Positions 8,662 through 16,223 of a stretch of DNA of 64,000 nucleotides are shown here, one piece after another. The notes beneath the pieces were generated by a model. The model saw nothing but the letters and a program-made list of their open reading frames with translations, made no database searches and had not been told where the DNA came from. Position 1 is the first letter of the stretch; each line of letters begins with the position of its first letter. The stretch spans positions 186,001 to 250,000 of the forward strand of contig NZ_SNZR01000016.1 in assembly GCF_004363955.1 (NCBI RefSeq), given 5' to 3'. A program made the translations under genes and the position numbers. Source of the stretch: Enterovirga rhinocerotis (GTDB lineage: Bacteria; Pseudomonadota; Alphaproteobacteria; Rhizobiales; Beijerinckiaceae).

Positions 8662-9198
8662 ATGCGCCCCGTCGCTTCGCTTCTTCCGATCCTCGCGCTC
8701 GCGCTCGGCGCCGGGATCCTGATTCCGGGACCGGCGAAGGCGGCGGGCCTGCTCGACTTCCTGTTCGGGCGGCCGACCACGGTGCAGCCGCCGGGCTTCG
8801 ATTCGAAGCCGCTCGACGTGACCGTCCGGCCGCGCGGCAAGGGCAGGCGGGATCTGCAGAAGACGCTGTCGGACCGGGCCGCCCTCGGCGCCCGCGAGCG
8901 CAAGCCCGTCCTCGTCAAGAGCATCGATCCGGTCGCCAATCCGGACTGGTATCTGAAGGATCCGACGCTCCGTCACGGCGACATCGTCGTGCTGAAGACG
9001 GGGCCGGTCGTCTATCACGGCTCGCGGCGCGCCATCCGGACGGATGCGGATTTCGTCGCGCTCACGCAGAGCCGCCTCCTCTCGAGCGCCACCCGGCGCA
9101 CCGTGACGATGATGGCGAGCGGACACTGGATCATGCCGCAGATGAGCCCGGCACGCCCCGCACGCAGAACGCTTCGGCGCCAGGCCGAGGCCCGGTAG
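8662..9198 (+). CDS. Secreted or periplasmic protein of unknown function
   Basis: A 178-residue protein with a clear Sec signal peptide (hydrophobic residues 5-22, likely cleaved after PAKAA). The mature part is basic and begins with GLLDFLFGRP, then has a conserved-looking HGDIVVLKTGPVVY segment around residue 110 and an Arg/Ala-rich tail. I recognise no catalytic motif and no family name. It stands alone between the AI-2E-type permease and the convergent mutT. Coding is supported by the signal peptide and codon pattern. Confidence 0.65.
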   Translation: MRPVASLLPILALALGAGILIPGPAKAAGLLDFLFGRPTTVQPPGFDSKPLDVTVRPRGKGRRDLQKTLSDRAALGARERKPVLVKSIDPVANPDWYLKDPTLRHGDIVVLKTGPVVYHGSRRAIRTDADFVALTQSRLLSSATRRTVTMMASGHWIMPQMSPARPARRTLRRQAEAR

Positions 9199-9220
9199 GT
9201 TTCCGAAGACGCAGCGGGAT

Positions 9221-9634
9221 CTAGGCGCCCAGCGGGGCCAGGAGATCGATCAGCGCCGGGATGAGCGGCTCGTCGGCCGGCGGCATCGGGTAGTCGCGGA
9301 GCTTCGTCGGCCTGACCCAGGCGAGGCGCTGGCCTTCCACCGGTTGCACCGAGCCCTTCCAGCGCCGGCAGACATAGAGCGGCATGAGGAGGTGGAACTC
9401 CTCATAGGCGTGGCTCGCGAAGGTGAGCGGCGCGAGGCACGGCTCCTCGACGTCAATGCCGAGCTCCTCCTTCAATTCGCGGATCAGGCTGCGTTCGGGC
9501 CGCTCCCCCGGCTCGATCTTGCCGCCCGGAAACTCCCAGAGGCCCGCCAGGGCCTTGCCCTGCGGCCGTTCGGAGATGAGGACGCGCCCGTCGGCATCGA
9601 CGAGCGCCACGGCGACGACGAGAAGAAGTTTCAC
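9221..9634 (-). CDS. mutT: 8-oxo-dGTP diphosphatase
   Basis: A 137-residue Nudix hydrolase. The Nudix box is complete at residues 38-60 (GKIEPGE, then RELKEELGI), preceded by LWEFPGG as in MutT. MutT cleans oxidised dGTP from the nucleotide pool to prevent A:T to C:G mutations. It follows the SIMPL gene and argJ on the same strand; in many Rhizobiales argJ, a GNAT gene and mutT lie together, which supports the call. The gap to the SIMPL gene is 16 bp, so one transcript is likely. Confidence 0.92.
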   Translation of the reverse strand: MKLLLVVAVALVDADGRVLISERPQGKALAGLWEFPGGKIEPGERPERSLIRELKEELGIDVEEPCLAPLTFASHAYEEFHLLMPLYVCRRWKGSVQPVEGQRLAWVRPTKLRDYPMPPADEPLIPALIDLLAPLGA

Positions 9635-9650
9635 GGCCCGAACGCGATGG

Positions 9651-10367
9651 TCAGTTGAAGGAGAACGTGACCTGGACCTCGGACTGCACGTCCAGGGACC
9701 CGGCCTCGACCGGCACGTCGGCGCGCTCGCGCGCCATGGCGCGCGGTGCCGATGCGACCCGTGCCATCGGCCGATAGCCCTGCGAAACCGAGATCGATTC
9801 GATCCGGGCGATCTTCACGCCCGCCGCTTCGGCGATGATGTCGGCCTGCCGGCGCGCGTCCTTCACGGCGGCGGCGAGCGCCTCGCCCTCGAGCTTGGTC
9901 GAATCGGAGAGTTCGAAGGCGACCCCGCCGATATGGTTCGCGCCGCCATCGACGACGTTGCGGAGGAACTCGCCGAGCTTGCCGAGATCGCGGACGCGCA
10001 CCACGACCGAGTTCGAGGCCGAATAGCCGTCCGGCTTCTGCTCGACGACGCCCGAGGGGTCGCGCACGGGGCGGTAGGCCGGCTGGAGTGAGACGTAGCT
10101 CGTCTGGATGTCGCGCGGCTCGATGCCGAAGGCCTTCGCGGCGGCGGCGATCTTGCCGGCGGCGGACGATGTGGCGTCGATCGCGGCGGCCGTCGTCTGG
10201 GCCTTGTTCGACACCCCGATCGAGACGGCGGCGTAATCGGGCTTCGCCTCGATTGTCGCCCGGCCGGTGATGGACATGGTCGGAGGGGTCTTGTCGTCGG
10301 CCATGGCCATGGTGCTCGCCGCGGTGAGGGCGGCGAGACCGAGCAGCGCCGCCAAATGGATTCTCAT
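9651..10367 (-). CDS. SIMPL (DUF541) domain periplasmic protein
   Basis: A 238-residue exported protein: signal peptide [23 protein letters not shown], then [22 protein letters not shown], which is the typical opening of SIMPL/DUF541 proteins, followed by repeated beta/alpha segments ([40 protein letters not shown]). These proteins are periplasmic or outer-membrane associated with no firm biochemical role. Start ATG 10367 overlaps the argJ stop codon (ATGA, 4 bp), so translation is probably coupled to argJ. The frame continues upstream only inside argJ. Confidence 0.86.
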   Translation of the reverse strand: MRIHLAALLGLAALTAASTMAMADDKTPPTMSITGRATIEAKPDYAAVSIGVSNKAQTTAAAIDATSSAAGKIAAAAKAFGIEPRDIQTSYVSLQPAYRPVRDPSGVVEQKPDGYSASNSVVVRVRDLGKLGEFLRNVVDGGANHIGGVAFELSDSTKLEGEALAAAVKDARRQADIIAEAAGVKIARIESISVSQGYRPMARVASAPRAMARERADVPVEAGSLDVQSEVQVTFSFN

Positions 10368-11599
10368 GAACGGTAATCCCCGTTGATTTCGACATAGGCC
10401 TTGGTGAGGTCGCAGGTCCAAACCCGCGCCTTGCCCTCGCCGAGGCCGAGATCGACCGTGATCGTCACCTCGTCCTTTTTCATGGCCGCCGATGCCTCGG
10501 CCTCGTCGTAATCGGGATCGCGCGCCCCCTGGTGCGCCACCCGCACGTCTCCGAACGAGATCGAGAGGAGGTCGCGGTCGGCCGGCTCGCCCGCCTTGCC
10601 GACCGCCATGACGACGCGGCCCCAATTGGCGTCCTCGCCGGCGACGGCGGTCTTCACGAGGGGCGAATTGGCGATCGACATCGCGATCCGGTGCGCGGAG
10701 GCGTCGCTCTCGGCGCTCTCGACCTTCACCGTGACGAATTTGCGCGCGCCCTCGCCGTCGCGCGCGACCTGCTGGGCGAGATCGATCAGGAGGTCGTCGA
10801 GCGCCGCCTTGAAGGCCGGCAGGCGCGGATCGTCCGCGTTCTCGATCGCCTTCCCGCCGCTCCGTCCCGTGGCGAAGGCGAGGAGGGTGTCGGAGGTCGA
10901 GGTGTCGCCGTCGACCGTCGTGCAGTTGAAGCTCGTATCAGCCCCCTCGGAGACGAGGGTCTGCAGCACGGGGGCGGCGATGGCGGCGTCGGTGAAGACG
11001 AAGGACAGCATCGTCGCCATGTCGGGCGCGATCATGCCGGAGCCCTTGGCGATGCCGTTGATCACGACGCGTTCGCCGTTCCCGAGTTCGACCGAGCGGG
11101 TCGCGACCTTCGGGAAGGTGTCGGTCGTCATGATGGCGCGGGCGGCCTCGAGCCAGCCGCCGGGCGCGGCGCGCGACGCGCAATCGGCGAGGACGCCCTC
11201 GAACCGCGTCGCGTCGAGCGGCTCGCCGATGACGCCGGTCGAGGCCAGCATCACCTCCTCGGGCCGGCAGCCGGCGGCCCGCGCGGCGATCTCGGCGGTC
11301 AGCCGCGTCGAATCGCGGCCCTTCCCGCCGGTGAAGGCGTTGGCGTTGCCGGAATTGACGACGACGGCGCGGGCCGTGCCGCCGGCGAGGTTCGCGCGGC
11401 ACCAATCCACCGGCGCCGAGGGGCAGCGCGAGCGGGTGAAGACGCCCGCCGCGCTCGCACCCTCGTCGAGCGCGACGTAGAGCACGTCGGTGCGGCCCTT
11501 GTAGCGGATGCCGGCTTCGGCCGTCGCGAGGCGCACGCCTCGGATCTCGGGGCAATCGGGCACGGATTTCGGCGCGAGCGGCGAGACGGGGTGCGACAC
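10364..11599 (-). CDS. argJ: Bifunctional glutamate N-acetyltransferase / amino-acid acetyltransferase
   Basis: Catalyses acetyl transfer from N-acetylornithine to glutamate in the cyclic arginine pathway, and may also use acetyl-CoA. The precursor self-cleaves at the conserved Ala-Thr bond in [14 protein letters not shown]; the nucleophile is Thr196. Other motifs are [10 protein letters not shown] and [14 protein letters not shown]. Start: the GTG at 11599 has a gagga ribosome-binding site about 8 bases upstream and gives 411 residues, the normal size; the longer frame to 11734 adds a basic, non-homologous leader. First gene of an apparent argJ-SIMPL-mutT unit. Confidence 0.94.
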   Translation of the reverse strand: MSHPVSPLAPKSVPDCPEIRGVRLATAEAGIRYKGRTDVLYVALDEGASAAGVFTRSRCPSAPVDWCRANLAGGTARAVVVNSGNANAFTGGKGRDSTRLTAEIAARAAGCRPEEVMLASTGVIGEPLDATRFEGVLADCASRAAPGGWLEAARAIMTTDTFPKVATRSVELGNGERVVINGIAKGSGMIAPDMATMLSFVFTDAAIAAPVLQTLVSEGADTSFNCTTVDGDTSTSDTLLAFATGRSGGKAIENADDPRLPAFKAALDDLLIDLAQQVARDGEGARKFVTVKVESAESDASAHRIAMSIANSPLVKTAVAGEDANWGRVVMAVGKAGEPADRDLLSISFGDVRVAHQGARDPDYDEAEASAAMKKDEVTITVDLGLGEGKARVWTCDLTKAYVEINGDYRS

Positions 11600-11751
11600 G
11601 AGAGGTCCTCGACATGGCGGCCGGATCGATCCGGCCTTGCGCTCGCCGCTTTCCACATCCGCAGGCCGGTCGCAACCGTTCCCCCGCCATCCGCGGCCGC
11701 CCTTCGCAGGAAGGGGCTGGCTCCGTCCGCGCAATGCTGTAGCGGAAGCGC

Positions 11752-12255
11752 ATGACGACGCTGCCGCTCTCCATCCTGCCCGAACGTCCGGAAGACGCCG
11801 CCCCGATCGAGCGCCTCCATGAGCGCGCCTTCGGACCGGGACGCTTCGCCCGAACCGCGTTCCGGCTGCGCGAGGGCGCGGAGGCGACGCCGGAGCTCTG
11901 TTTCACGGCCCTCGTCGGCACGCTGCTCGTCGGGTCGATCCGGCTTTCGCCGATCAGCCTCGGCGAGGTGCCGGGGCTGCTGCTCGGGCCGCTCGCGGTC
12001 GATCCGGCCTTCGAGGGGCGCGGGATCGGCGCGGCCCTCATCGGCCGTTCGCTGGAGCGCGCGAAGGCGGATGGGCACCGGCTCGTGATCCTCGTCGGCG
12101 ACGAGCCGTATTACGCCCGCTTCGGCTTCGCCCGCGCCCCGGCAGGGCGCCTGCAGATGCCGGCCCCGGTCGATCCGGCCCGCCTTCTCGCGGCTGAACT
12201 GGAGCCGGGCGCTCTCGACGGCGTCGCGGGCCAGGTCGTCGGACGGCGCGGCTGA
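11752..12255 (+). CDS. GNAT family N-acetyltransferase
   Basis: A 167-residue GNAT acetyltransferase. The acetyl-CoA-binding motif A is visible as [20 protein letters not shown] near residues 82-103, followed by [12 protein letters not shown], a form common in YhbS-like GNATs. It sits upstream of argJ on the other strand, a pairing common in Rhizobiales, but its substrate is unknown. No strong ribosome-binding site; ATG 11752 is the only suitable start. Confidence 0.85.
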   Translation: MTTLPLSILPERPEDAAPIERLHERAFGPGRFARTAFRLREGAEATPELCFTALVGTLLVGSIRLSPISLGEVPGLLLGPLAVDPAFEGRGIGAALIGRSLERAKADGHRLVILVGDEPYYARFGFARAPAGRLQMPAPVDPARLLAAELEPGALDGVAGQVVGRRG

Positions 12256-12276
12256 GGGCAGGGGGCGGCGCTCCCA

Positions 12277-12424
12277 ACCCTCCCCTGGAGGGGGAGGGTC
12301 GACGGCGAAGCCGGCGGGGTGGGGTGACAACCACCTCGCCTCATCACCGACGTCTTCGAAGTGGATGCCGGGTTTCACCCCACCCCGGACCTGCGGTCCG
12401 ACCCTCCCCCTCCAGGGGAGGGTG
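12277..12424. repeat. Family A palindromic element, copy 1 (reverse orientation)
   Basis: About 148 bp bounded by ~24-bp inverted ends (ACCCTCCCCTGGAGGGGGAG and its complement). Inside are two GC-rich arm hairpins: a GGCGAAGCC arm on the left and a GGACCTGCGGTCC arm on the right, separated by a ~45-bp centre. It fills the gap between the convergent GNAT and hydroxyacid dehydrogenase genes. It is almost identical, inverted, to the copy at 15765-15911. Confidence 0.9.
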
Positions 12425-12448
12425 GTCGCCGTGGCAGGCAGGGCGAGG

Positions 12449-13429
12449 TCAGACGATCTGGTTGACCAGCCGCTCGCCGCGCCGGAGCCGGCCGATATTC
12501 TCGACGAGGAGTTCGGTCACGCTCGCCTCGTAGGCGCGCGTCTCGCCGCCCGTATGCGGCGTGACGAGGACGTTCGGCATCTCCCACAGGGGCGAGGCGG
12601 CGGGGAGCGGTTCCTCGACCGTGACGTCGAGCCCGGCCGCCTCGAGATGGCCCGAGCGCAGGGCCGCGATCAGATCCGCCTCGACGACGCAGCCGCCGCG
12701 GGCGAGATTGACCAGGATCGAGCGCGGCTTCATGGCCGCCAGCGCGCGGGCATCGACGATGTCCTTCGTCTCGTCGGTGAGTGGGCAGGTCAGCGCGACA
12801 TAGTCGGCCCGGGGCAGGACGCCGAGGAGATCGCGCGTCGCCACCACCTCGTCGGCACCGTTGAGGCCGGCGGAGGGATCGCGGCGGACGCCGATCACAT
12901 GCATCCCGAAGGCCTTGGCGAGCCGCGCGAGGCGGCCGCCGATCCGGCCGAGCCCGATGATGACGAGCGTCTTGCCGCCGATCACGTCCTCGCGGAGCCC
13001 GTGGTCGCTCTGCATCGGCCGCCAGACGCGCCTCGCCTGGTTGTCCCGCGCCTCGTGGATCCGCCGGGCGAGGGCGAGGAGCATGGCGATGGCATGCTCG
13101 GACACGGCCTGCTCGTTCGCGCCCTGGGCGCTCGCGAGCTGCACCCCATGCGCCGCGAAGGCTGTCGCGTCGAACTGGTTCACGCCCGCCGAGACCGACT
13201 GGACGAGGCGCAGCCGCGGCGCCTTCGCGAGGAGGGCGTTGTCCCAGAGCCCCGAGGCGACGACGATATCGGCCTCGCCGATCCGTGCGGCGAGTTCCTC
13301 GCGACTCGCGACCTGGAAGGCGCTCGTGCCGGCCGGCCTCTCTGAGGCCGGCAGCGCATCGTAGGCGTCAAGCAGGCCGTAGGCCGCGTGAGCGAAGCAG
13401 ATGACCGGGTTCTCGGAGAGGTTCGTCAC
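12449..13429 (-). CDS. D-2-hydroxyacid dehydrogenase (NAD-dependent)
   Basis: A 326-residue D-isomer-specific 2-hydroxyacid dehydrogenase. The Rossmann motif is IIGLGRIGGRLARLA near residue 150; the catalytic Arg (NLARGG), Glu (VEEPLP) and His (VTPHTGGET) are present. GTG 13429 is used as start because an aaggaca ribosome-binding site precedes it and the protein then begins at the fold. It is last in the operon ttuC-tctC-this gene, 32 bp after the binding-protein gene, so it probably acts on a hydroxy acid imported or produced there, such as glyoxylate, hydroxypyruvate or tartronate derivatives. Confidence 0.85.
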   Translation of the reverse strand: MTNLSENPVICFAHAAYGLLDAYDALPASERPAGTSAFQVASREELAARIGEADIVVASGLWDNALLAKAPRLRLVQSVSAGVNQFDATAFAAHGVQLASAQGANEQAVSEHAIAMLLALARRIHEARDNQARRVWRPMQSDHGLREDVIGGKTLVIIGLGRIGGRLARLAKAFGMHVIGVRRDPSAGLNGADEVVATRDLLGVLPRADYVALTCPLTDETKDIVDARALAAMKPRSILVNLARGGCVVEADLIAALRSGHLEAAGLDVTVEEPLPAASPLWEMPNVLVTPHTGGETRAYEASVTELLVENIGRLRRGERLVNQIV

Positions 13430-13461
13430 GGGCTGTCCTTCTTTCGCCGCGGCGGCGATGG

Positions 13462-14436
13462 CTATTGGGCAACGGCACCCGCTTTCTTGATCACCGGCAC
13501 CCACTTGTCGATCTCGCTCCGGACGAGTTCGGCCAGGGCTTCGGGGGTCTGGCCGGCCGGCTCGGGCACGACGACGCCCAGTTCGGCGAGGCGTGCCTTC
13601 AGCTTCTCGCTTGCGAGCGCCGCCTTTCCGGCCGCGTTGAGCGCCTCGACGATCGGCTTCGGCGTGTCCTTGGGGGCGAACATCGCGTTCCAGCCCATCG
13701 CCTGGAAGGCCGGCATGCCCTGCTCGGCCGAGGTCGGAACGTCCGGCACGACGGGCAGGCGCTTCTCGACCGCGACGACGAGACCCTTCACGGCCTTCGC
13801 CTGGATCTGCGGAACGACCGTGACGGTCTGGTCGCAGACATAGTCGATCTGGCCGGCGAGAAGCGCGTTCAGCGCCGGCCCCGAGCCCCGGAAGGGCACG
13901 TGCTGCGGCTTCGCCTCCATCAACGCGTCGAGATACAGGCAGGTGAGGTGCGAGGTCGCCCCGACCCCGCCCGTGCCGTAATTCATCTTCGCGGCATTCG
14001 CCTTCACATAGGCGACGAATTCGCGGAAATCCTTCACCGGCAGGTCGTTCTTGGCGACGACGAGCATGGGCGTTCCGCCCGAATTGATGATCGGTTCGAA
14101 ATCGGTGCGCGGGTCGTAGGCGAGCTTCGGATAGAGGCCGACGCTCGCCGCCTGCGTACCCATATTGCCCATCAGGACGGTGTAGCCGTCCGGTGTCGCG
14201 CCCTTCACCCGCGTCACGCCGACCGTGCCGCCCGCACCGACGACGTTCTCGACGATGATCTGCTGGCCGAGGGTCTTCGACATCTCGTCCGCCATCAGGC
14301 GCGCGATGATGTCGGTCGTGCCGCCGGCCGCGAACGGCACCACCATCGTGATCTGCCGGGTCGGATAATCCCGGGCCGCAGCCGGCTGGACCAGTGCGAG
14401 GAGAGCGGCGCCGGCCGCCGCGAGAACGGTTTTCAT
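13462..14436 (-). CDS. Tripartite tricarboxylate transporter substrate-binding protein (Bug/TctC family)
   Basis: A 324-residue periplasmic binding protein with a signal peptide (MKTVLAAAGAALLALVQPAAA). Family motifs are YPTRQITMVVPFAAGGTTDIIAR, NVVGAGGTVG, PDGYTVLMGN and ALLAGQIDY. These proteins deliver carboxylates to TctAB permeases. A ggagg ribosome-binding site precedes ATG 14436. No TctA or TctB is present in the window. The neighbouring ttuC-like dehydrogenase suggests tartrate or a related hydroxy acid as ligand, which is inference. Confidence 0.88.
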   Translation of the reverse strand: MKTVLAAAGAALLALVQPAAARDYPTRQITMVVPFAAGGTTDIIARLMADEMSKTLGQQIIVENVVGAGGTVGVTRVKGATPDGYTVLMGNMGTQAASVGLYPKLAYDPRTDFEPIINSGGTPMLVVAKNDLPVKDFREFVAYVKANAAKMNYGTGGVGATSHLTCLYLDALMEAKPQHVPFRGSGPALNALLAGQIDYVCDQTVTVVPQIQAKAVKGLVVAVEKRLPVVPDVPTSAEQGMPAFQAMGWNAMFAPKDTPKPIVEALNAAGKAALASEKLKARLAELGVVVPEPAGQTPEALAELVRSEIDKWVPVIKKAGAVAQ

Positions 14437-14480
14437 GATGAGGACCTCCCTGATGGTTCTTTGGCGGCCGTACCGCGTTT

Positions 14481-14602
14481 GATCCCTCCCGGAGGGGAGG
14501 GCCGAGTCGGCGTCAGCCGACCGGGTGGGGGGACCGGGGGCGGGTAGCCCCACCCAGGCTCGAATCTTCGCTTCGACTCGCCCTCCCCTCCGGGGTGGGA
14601 TC
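14481..14602. repeat. Family B palindromic element
   Basis: A 122-bp imperfect palindrome between the TctC-type and ttuC-like genes. Ends are GATCCCTCCCGGAGGGGAGG and its near complement ending GGGATC; inner arms GCCGAGTCGG and CGACTCG are also complementary. Its sequence differs from the family A elements. It lies inside an operon and could reduce or process the downstream transcript. Confidence 0.75.
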
Positions 14603-14625
14603 AGGCGGCTGTCGGTGCGTCGGTC

Positions 14626-15702
14626 TCACGCGTTGTCGCCGCGGACGGCCTGGATGACGGCCTCCGTCACGTCGCGCGTGCGGGCCGTGCCGCCGAGATC
14701 GGGCGTGTGCAGGGCGGGATCGGCCGTCACGCGCTCGATCGCCCGCATCAGGCGGGCGGCGGCTTCCGTCTCGCCGAGATGATCGAGCATCATCGTCGCC
14801 GACCAGAAGGTCCCGACCGGATTGGCAATGCCCTTGCCCGTGATGTCGAAGGCGGAGCCGTGGATCGGCTCGAACATCGAGGGGTAATGGCCCTCCGGAT
14901 TGATGTTCGCGGTCGGCGCGATGCCGATCGAGCCCGCGAGCGCGGCGGCAAGGTCCGACAGGATGTCGGCATGGAGGTTCGTCGCGACGATCGTGTCGAG
15001 GCTCTCGGGCTTGAGCGTCATGCGCACGGTCATCGCGTCGACCAGCATCTTGTCCCAGGCCACGTCGGGGAACTCGGCCGCGACCTCGGCCGCGATCTCG
15101 TCCCACATCACCATGGCGTGGCGCTGGGCGTTCGACTTGGTCACCACGGTGAGGAACTTGCGCGGCCTGGACTGCGCGAGGCGGAAGGCGAAGCGCATGA
15201 TCCGCGCAACGCCCGCCCGCGTCATCATCGAGACGTCGGTCGCGACCTCCTCGGGCAGGCCGCGATGCACGCGGCCGCCGACGCCGGCATATTCGCCCTC
15301 CGAGTTCTCGCGCACGATCACCCAGTCGAGCTCGGGGCCGGCGACGCCGCGCAGCGGGCTCGTGATGCCCGGCAGGACGCGCGTCGGACGGACATTGGCG
15401 TATTGATCGAAGGGCTGGCAGATCGCGAGCCGGAGGCCCCAGAGCGTCAGGTGGTCGGGTACGTCCGGCGCGCCGACCGCGCCGAAGAAGATCGCGTCGT
15501 GATCCTTGATCCGCGCGAGGCCGTCGGCCGGCATCATGACGCCGTGCCGCTTGTAGTAGTCCGAACCCCAGTCGAAATGGTCGAAGGCGATGCCGAAGCC
15601 GGCCCGTTCGGCGAGGGCCGTCAGCACCTCGACCCCCGCCGCCACCACCTCGATCCCGATCCCGTCGCCCGGAATGGCGGCGATGCGATAGCTCTTGGGC
15701 AA
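14626..15702 (-). CDS. ttuC: Tartrate dehydrogenase/decarboxylase-type isocitrate/isopropylmalate dehydrogenase family enzyme
   Basis: A 358-residue member of the beta-decarboxylating dehydrogenase family. Visible are IAAIPGDGIGIEVV at the start, WGLRLAICQPFDQYANVRP, RENSEGEYAGVGGR, the metal-site region TLKPESLDTIVATNLHADILSD and EPIHGSAFDITGKGIANP. The form most resembles TtuC/YeaU, which oxidises tartrate or D-malate with NAD. Start: TTG at 15702, which has a strong gggagg site 6-7 bases upstream; the frame stays open into the repeat and beyond but that is non-coding. First gene of the hydroxy-acid operon. D-malate dehydrogenase is an alternative. Confidence 0.8.
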   Translation of the reverse strand: MPKSYRIAAIPGDGIGIEVVAAGVEVLTALAERAGFGIAFDHFDWGSDYYKRHGVMMPADGLARIKDHDAIFFGAVGAPDVPDHLTLWGLRLAICQPFDQYANVRPTRVLPGITSPLRGVAGPELDWVIVRENSEGEYAGVGGRVHRGLPEEVATDVSMMTRAGVARIMRFAFRLAQSRPRKFLTVVTKSNAQRHAMVMWDEIAAEVAAEFPDVAWDKMLVDAMTVRMTLKPESLDTIVATNLHADILSDLAAALAGSIGIAPTANINPEGHYPSMFEPIHGSAFDITGKGIANPVGTFWSATMMLDHLGETEAAARLMRAIERVTADPALHTPDLGGTARTRDVTEAVIQAVRGDNA

Positions 15703-15764
15703 GACGGTCCTCCCAGCGTTTTCTGCGCCATCCCTTATCGGGTCTGCAGCCGGCGCCAACCCCC

Positions 15765-15911
15765 ACCCTCCCCTGGAGGGGGAGGGTCGGACCGCAGGTC
15801 CGGGGTGGGGTGAAACCCGGCATCCACTTCGAAGACGTCGGCGATGAGGCGAGGTGGTTGTCACCCCCCCGCCGGCTTCGCCGTCCACCCTCCCCCTCCA
15901 GGGGAGGGTGG
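15765..15911. repeat. Family A palindromic element, copy 2 (forward orientation)
   Basis: About 147 bp with the same 24-bp inverted ends. Compared with the reverse complement of the copy at 12277-12424 I count two substitutions and one 2-base deletion, including the central region, which is otherwise variable in this family. It lies between the ttuC-like start and the cobalamin riboswitch. Confidence 0.9.
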
Positions 15912-15985
15912 GGAAGCCCCCCTGTGGCGGGATTGCCGCACCTGCGCCGCGCCGTCTCACGGGAGCCGCTCGGCGCTTGCCGCAT

Positions 15986-16189
15986 GACGGTGCCTGGTCG
16001 ACAAGGCGGCGTGTCCGGTGCCCTTCGGGGTGAAACGGGAACGCGGTCGGCGCTCTGGAACTCGAGAGCGCCAAGCCGCGGCTGCCCCCGCAACTGTGAG
16101 CGGAGCGCGATCCTCAGATGCCACTGGCTTCGGCCGGGAAGGCGGGGAGAGCGAGGCTCCGCGAGCCAGGAGACCGGCCGGACGCACCC
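15986..16189 (+). ncRNA. Cobalamin riboswitch
   Basis: All conserved blocks of the AdoCbl riboswitch appear in order: GGTGCC, GGTGAAACGGGAACGCGGT, GCTGCCCCCGCAACTGTGAG, GCCACTGG, GGGAAGGC and GAGCCAGGAGACCGGCC (B12-box region). The GGTGC near the 5' end can pair with GCACC at the 3' end to close P1. Downstream, a short hairpin (16203-16215, CGGTG/CACCG) overlaps the ribosome-binding site of the receptor gene and is followed by five T, so either translational or transcriptional control is possible. B12 would switch the receptor gene off. Confidence 0.95.
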
Positions 16190-16223
16190 ATTCGAAGCGT
16201 GGCGGTGGGCCACCGGAGTTTTT

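Noticed and set aside
14481-14602. Rho-independent terminator between the ttuC-like and TctC genes
   Set aside because: The 122-bp palindrome is far longer than a simple terminator and belongs to a repeat family; a terminator role remains possible but is not the primary call.
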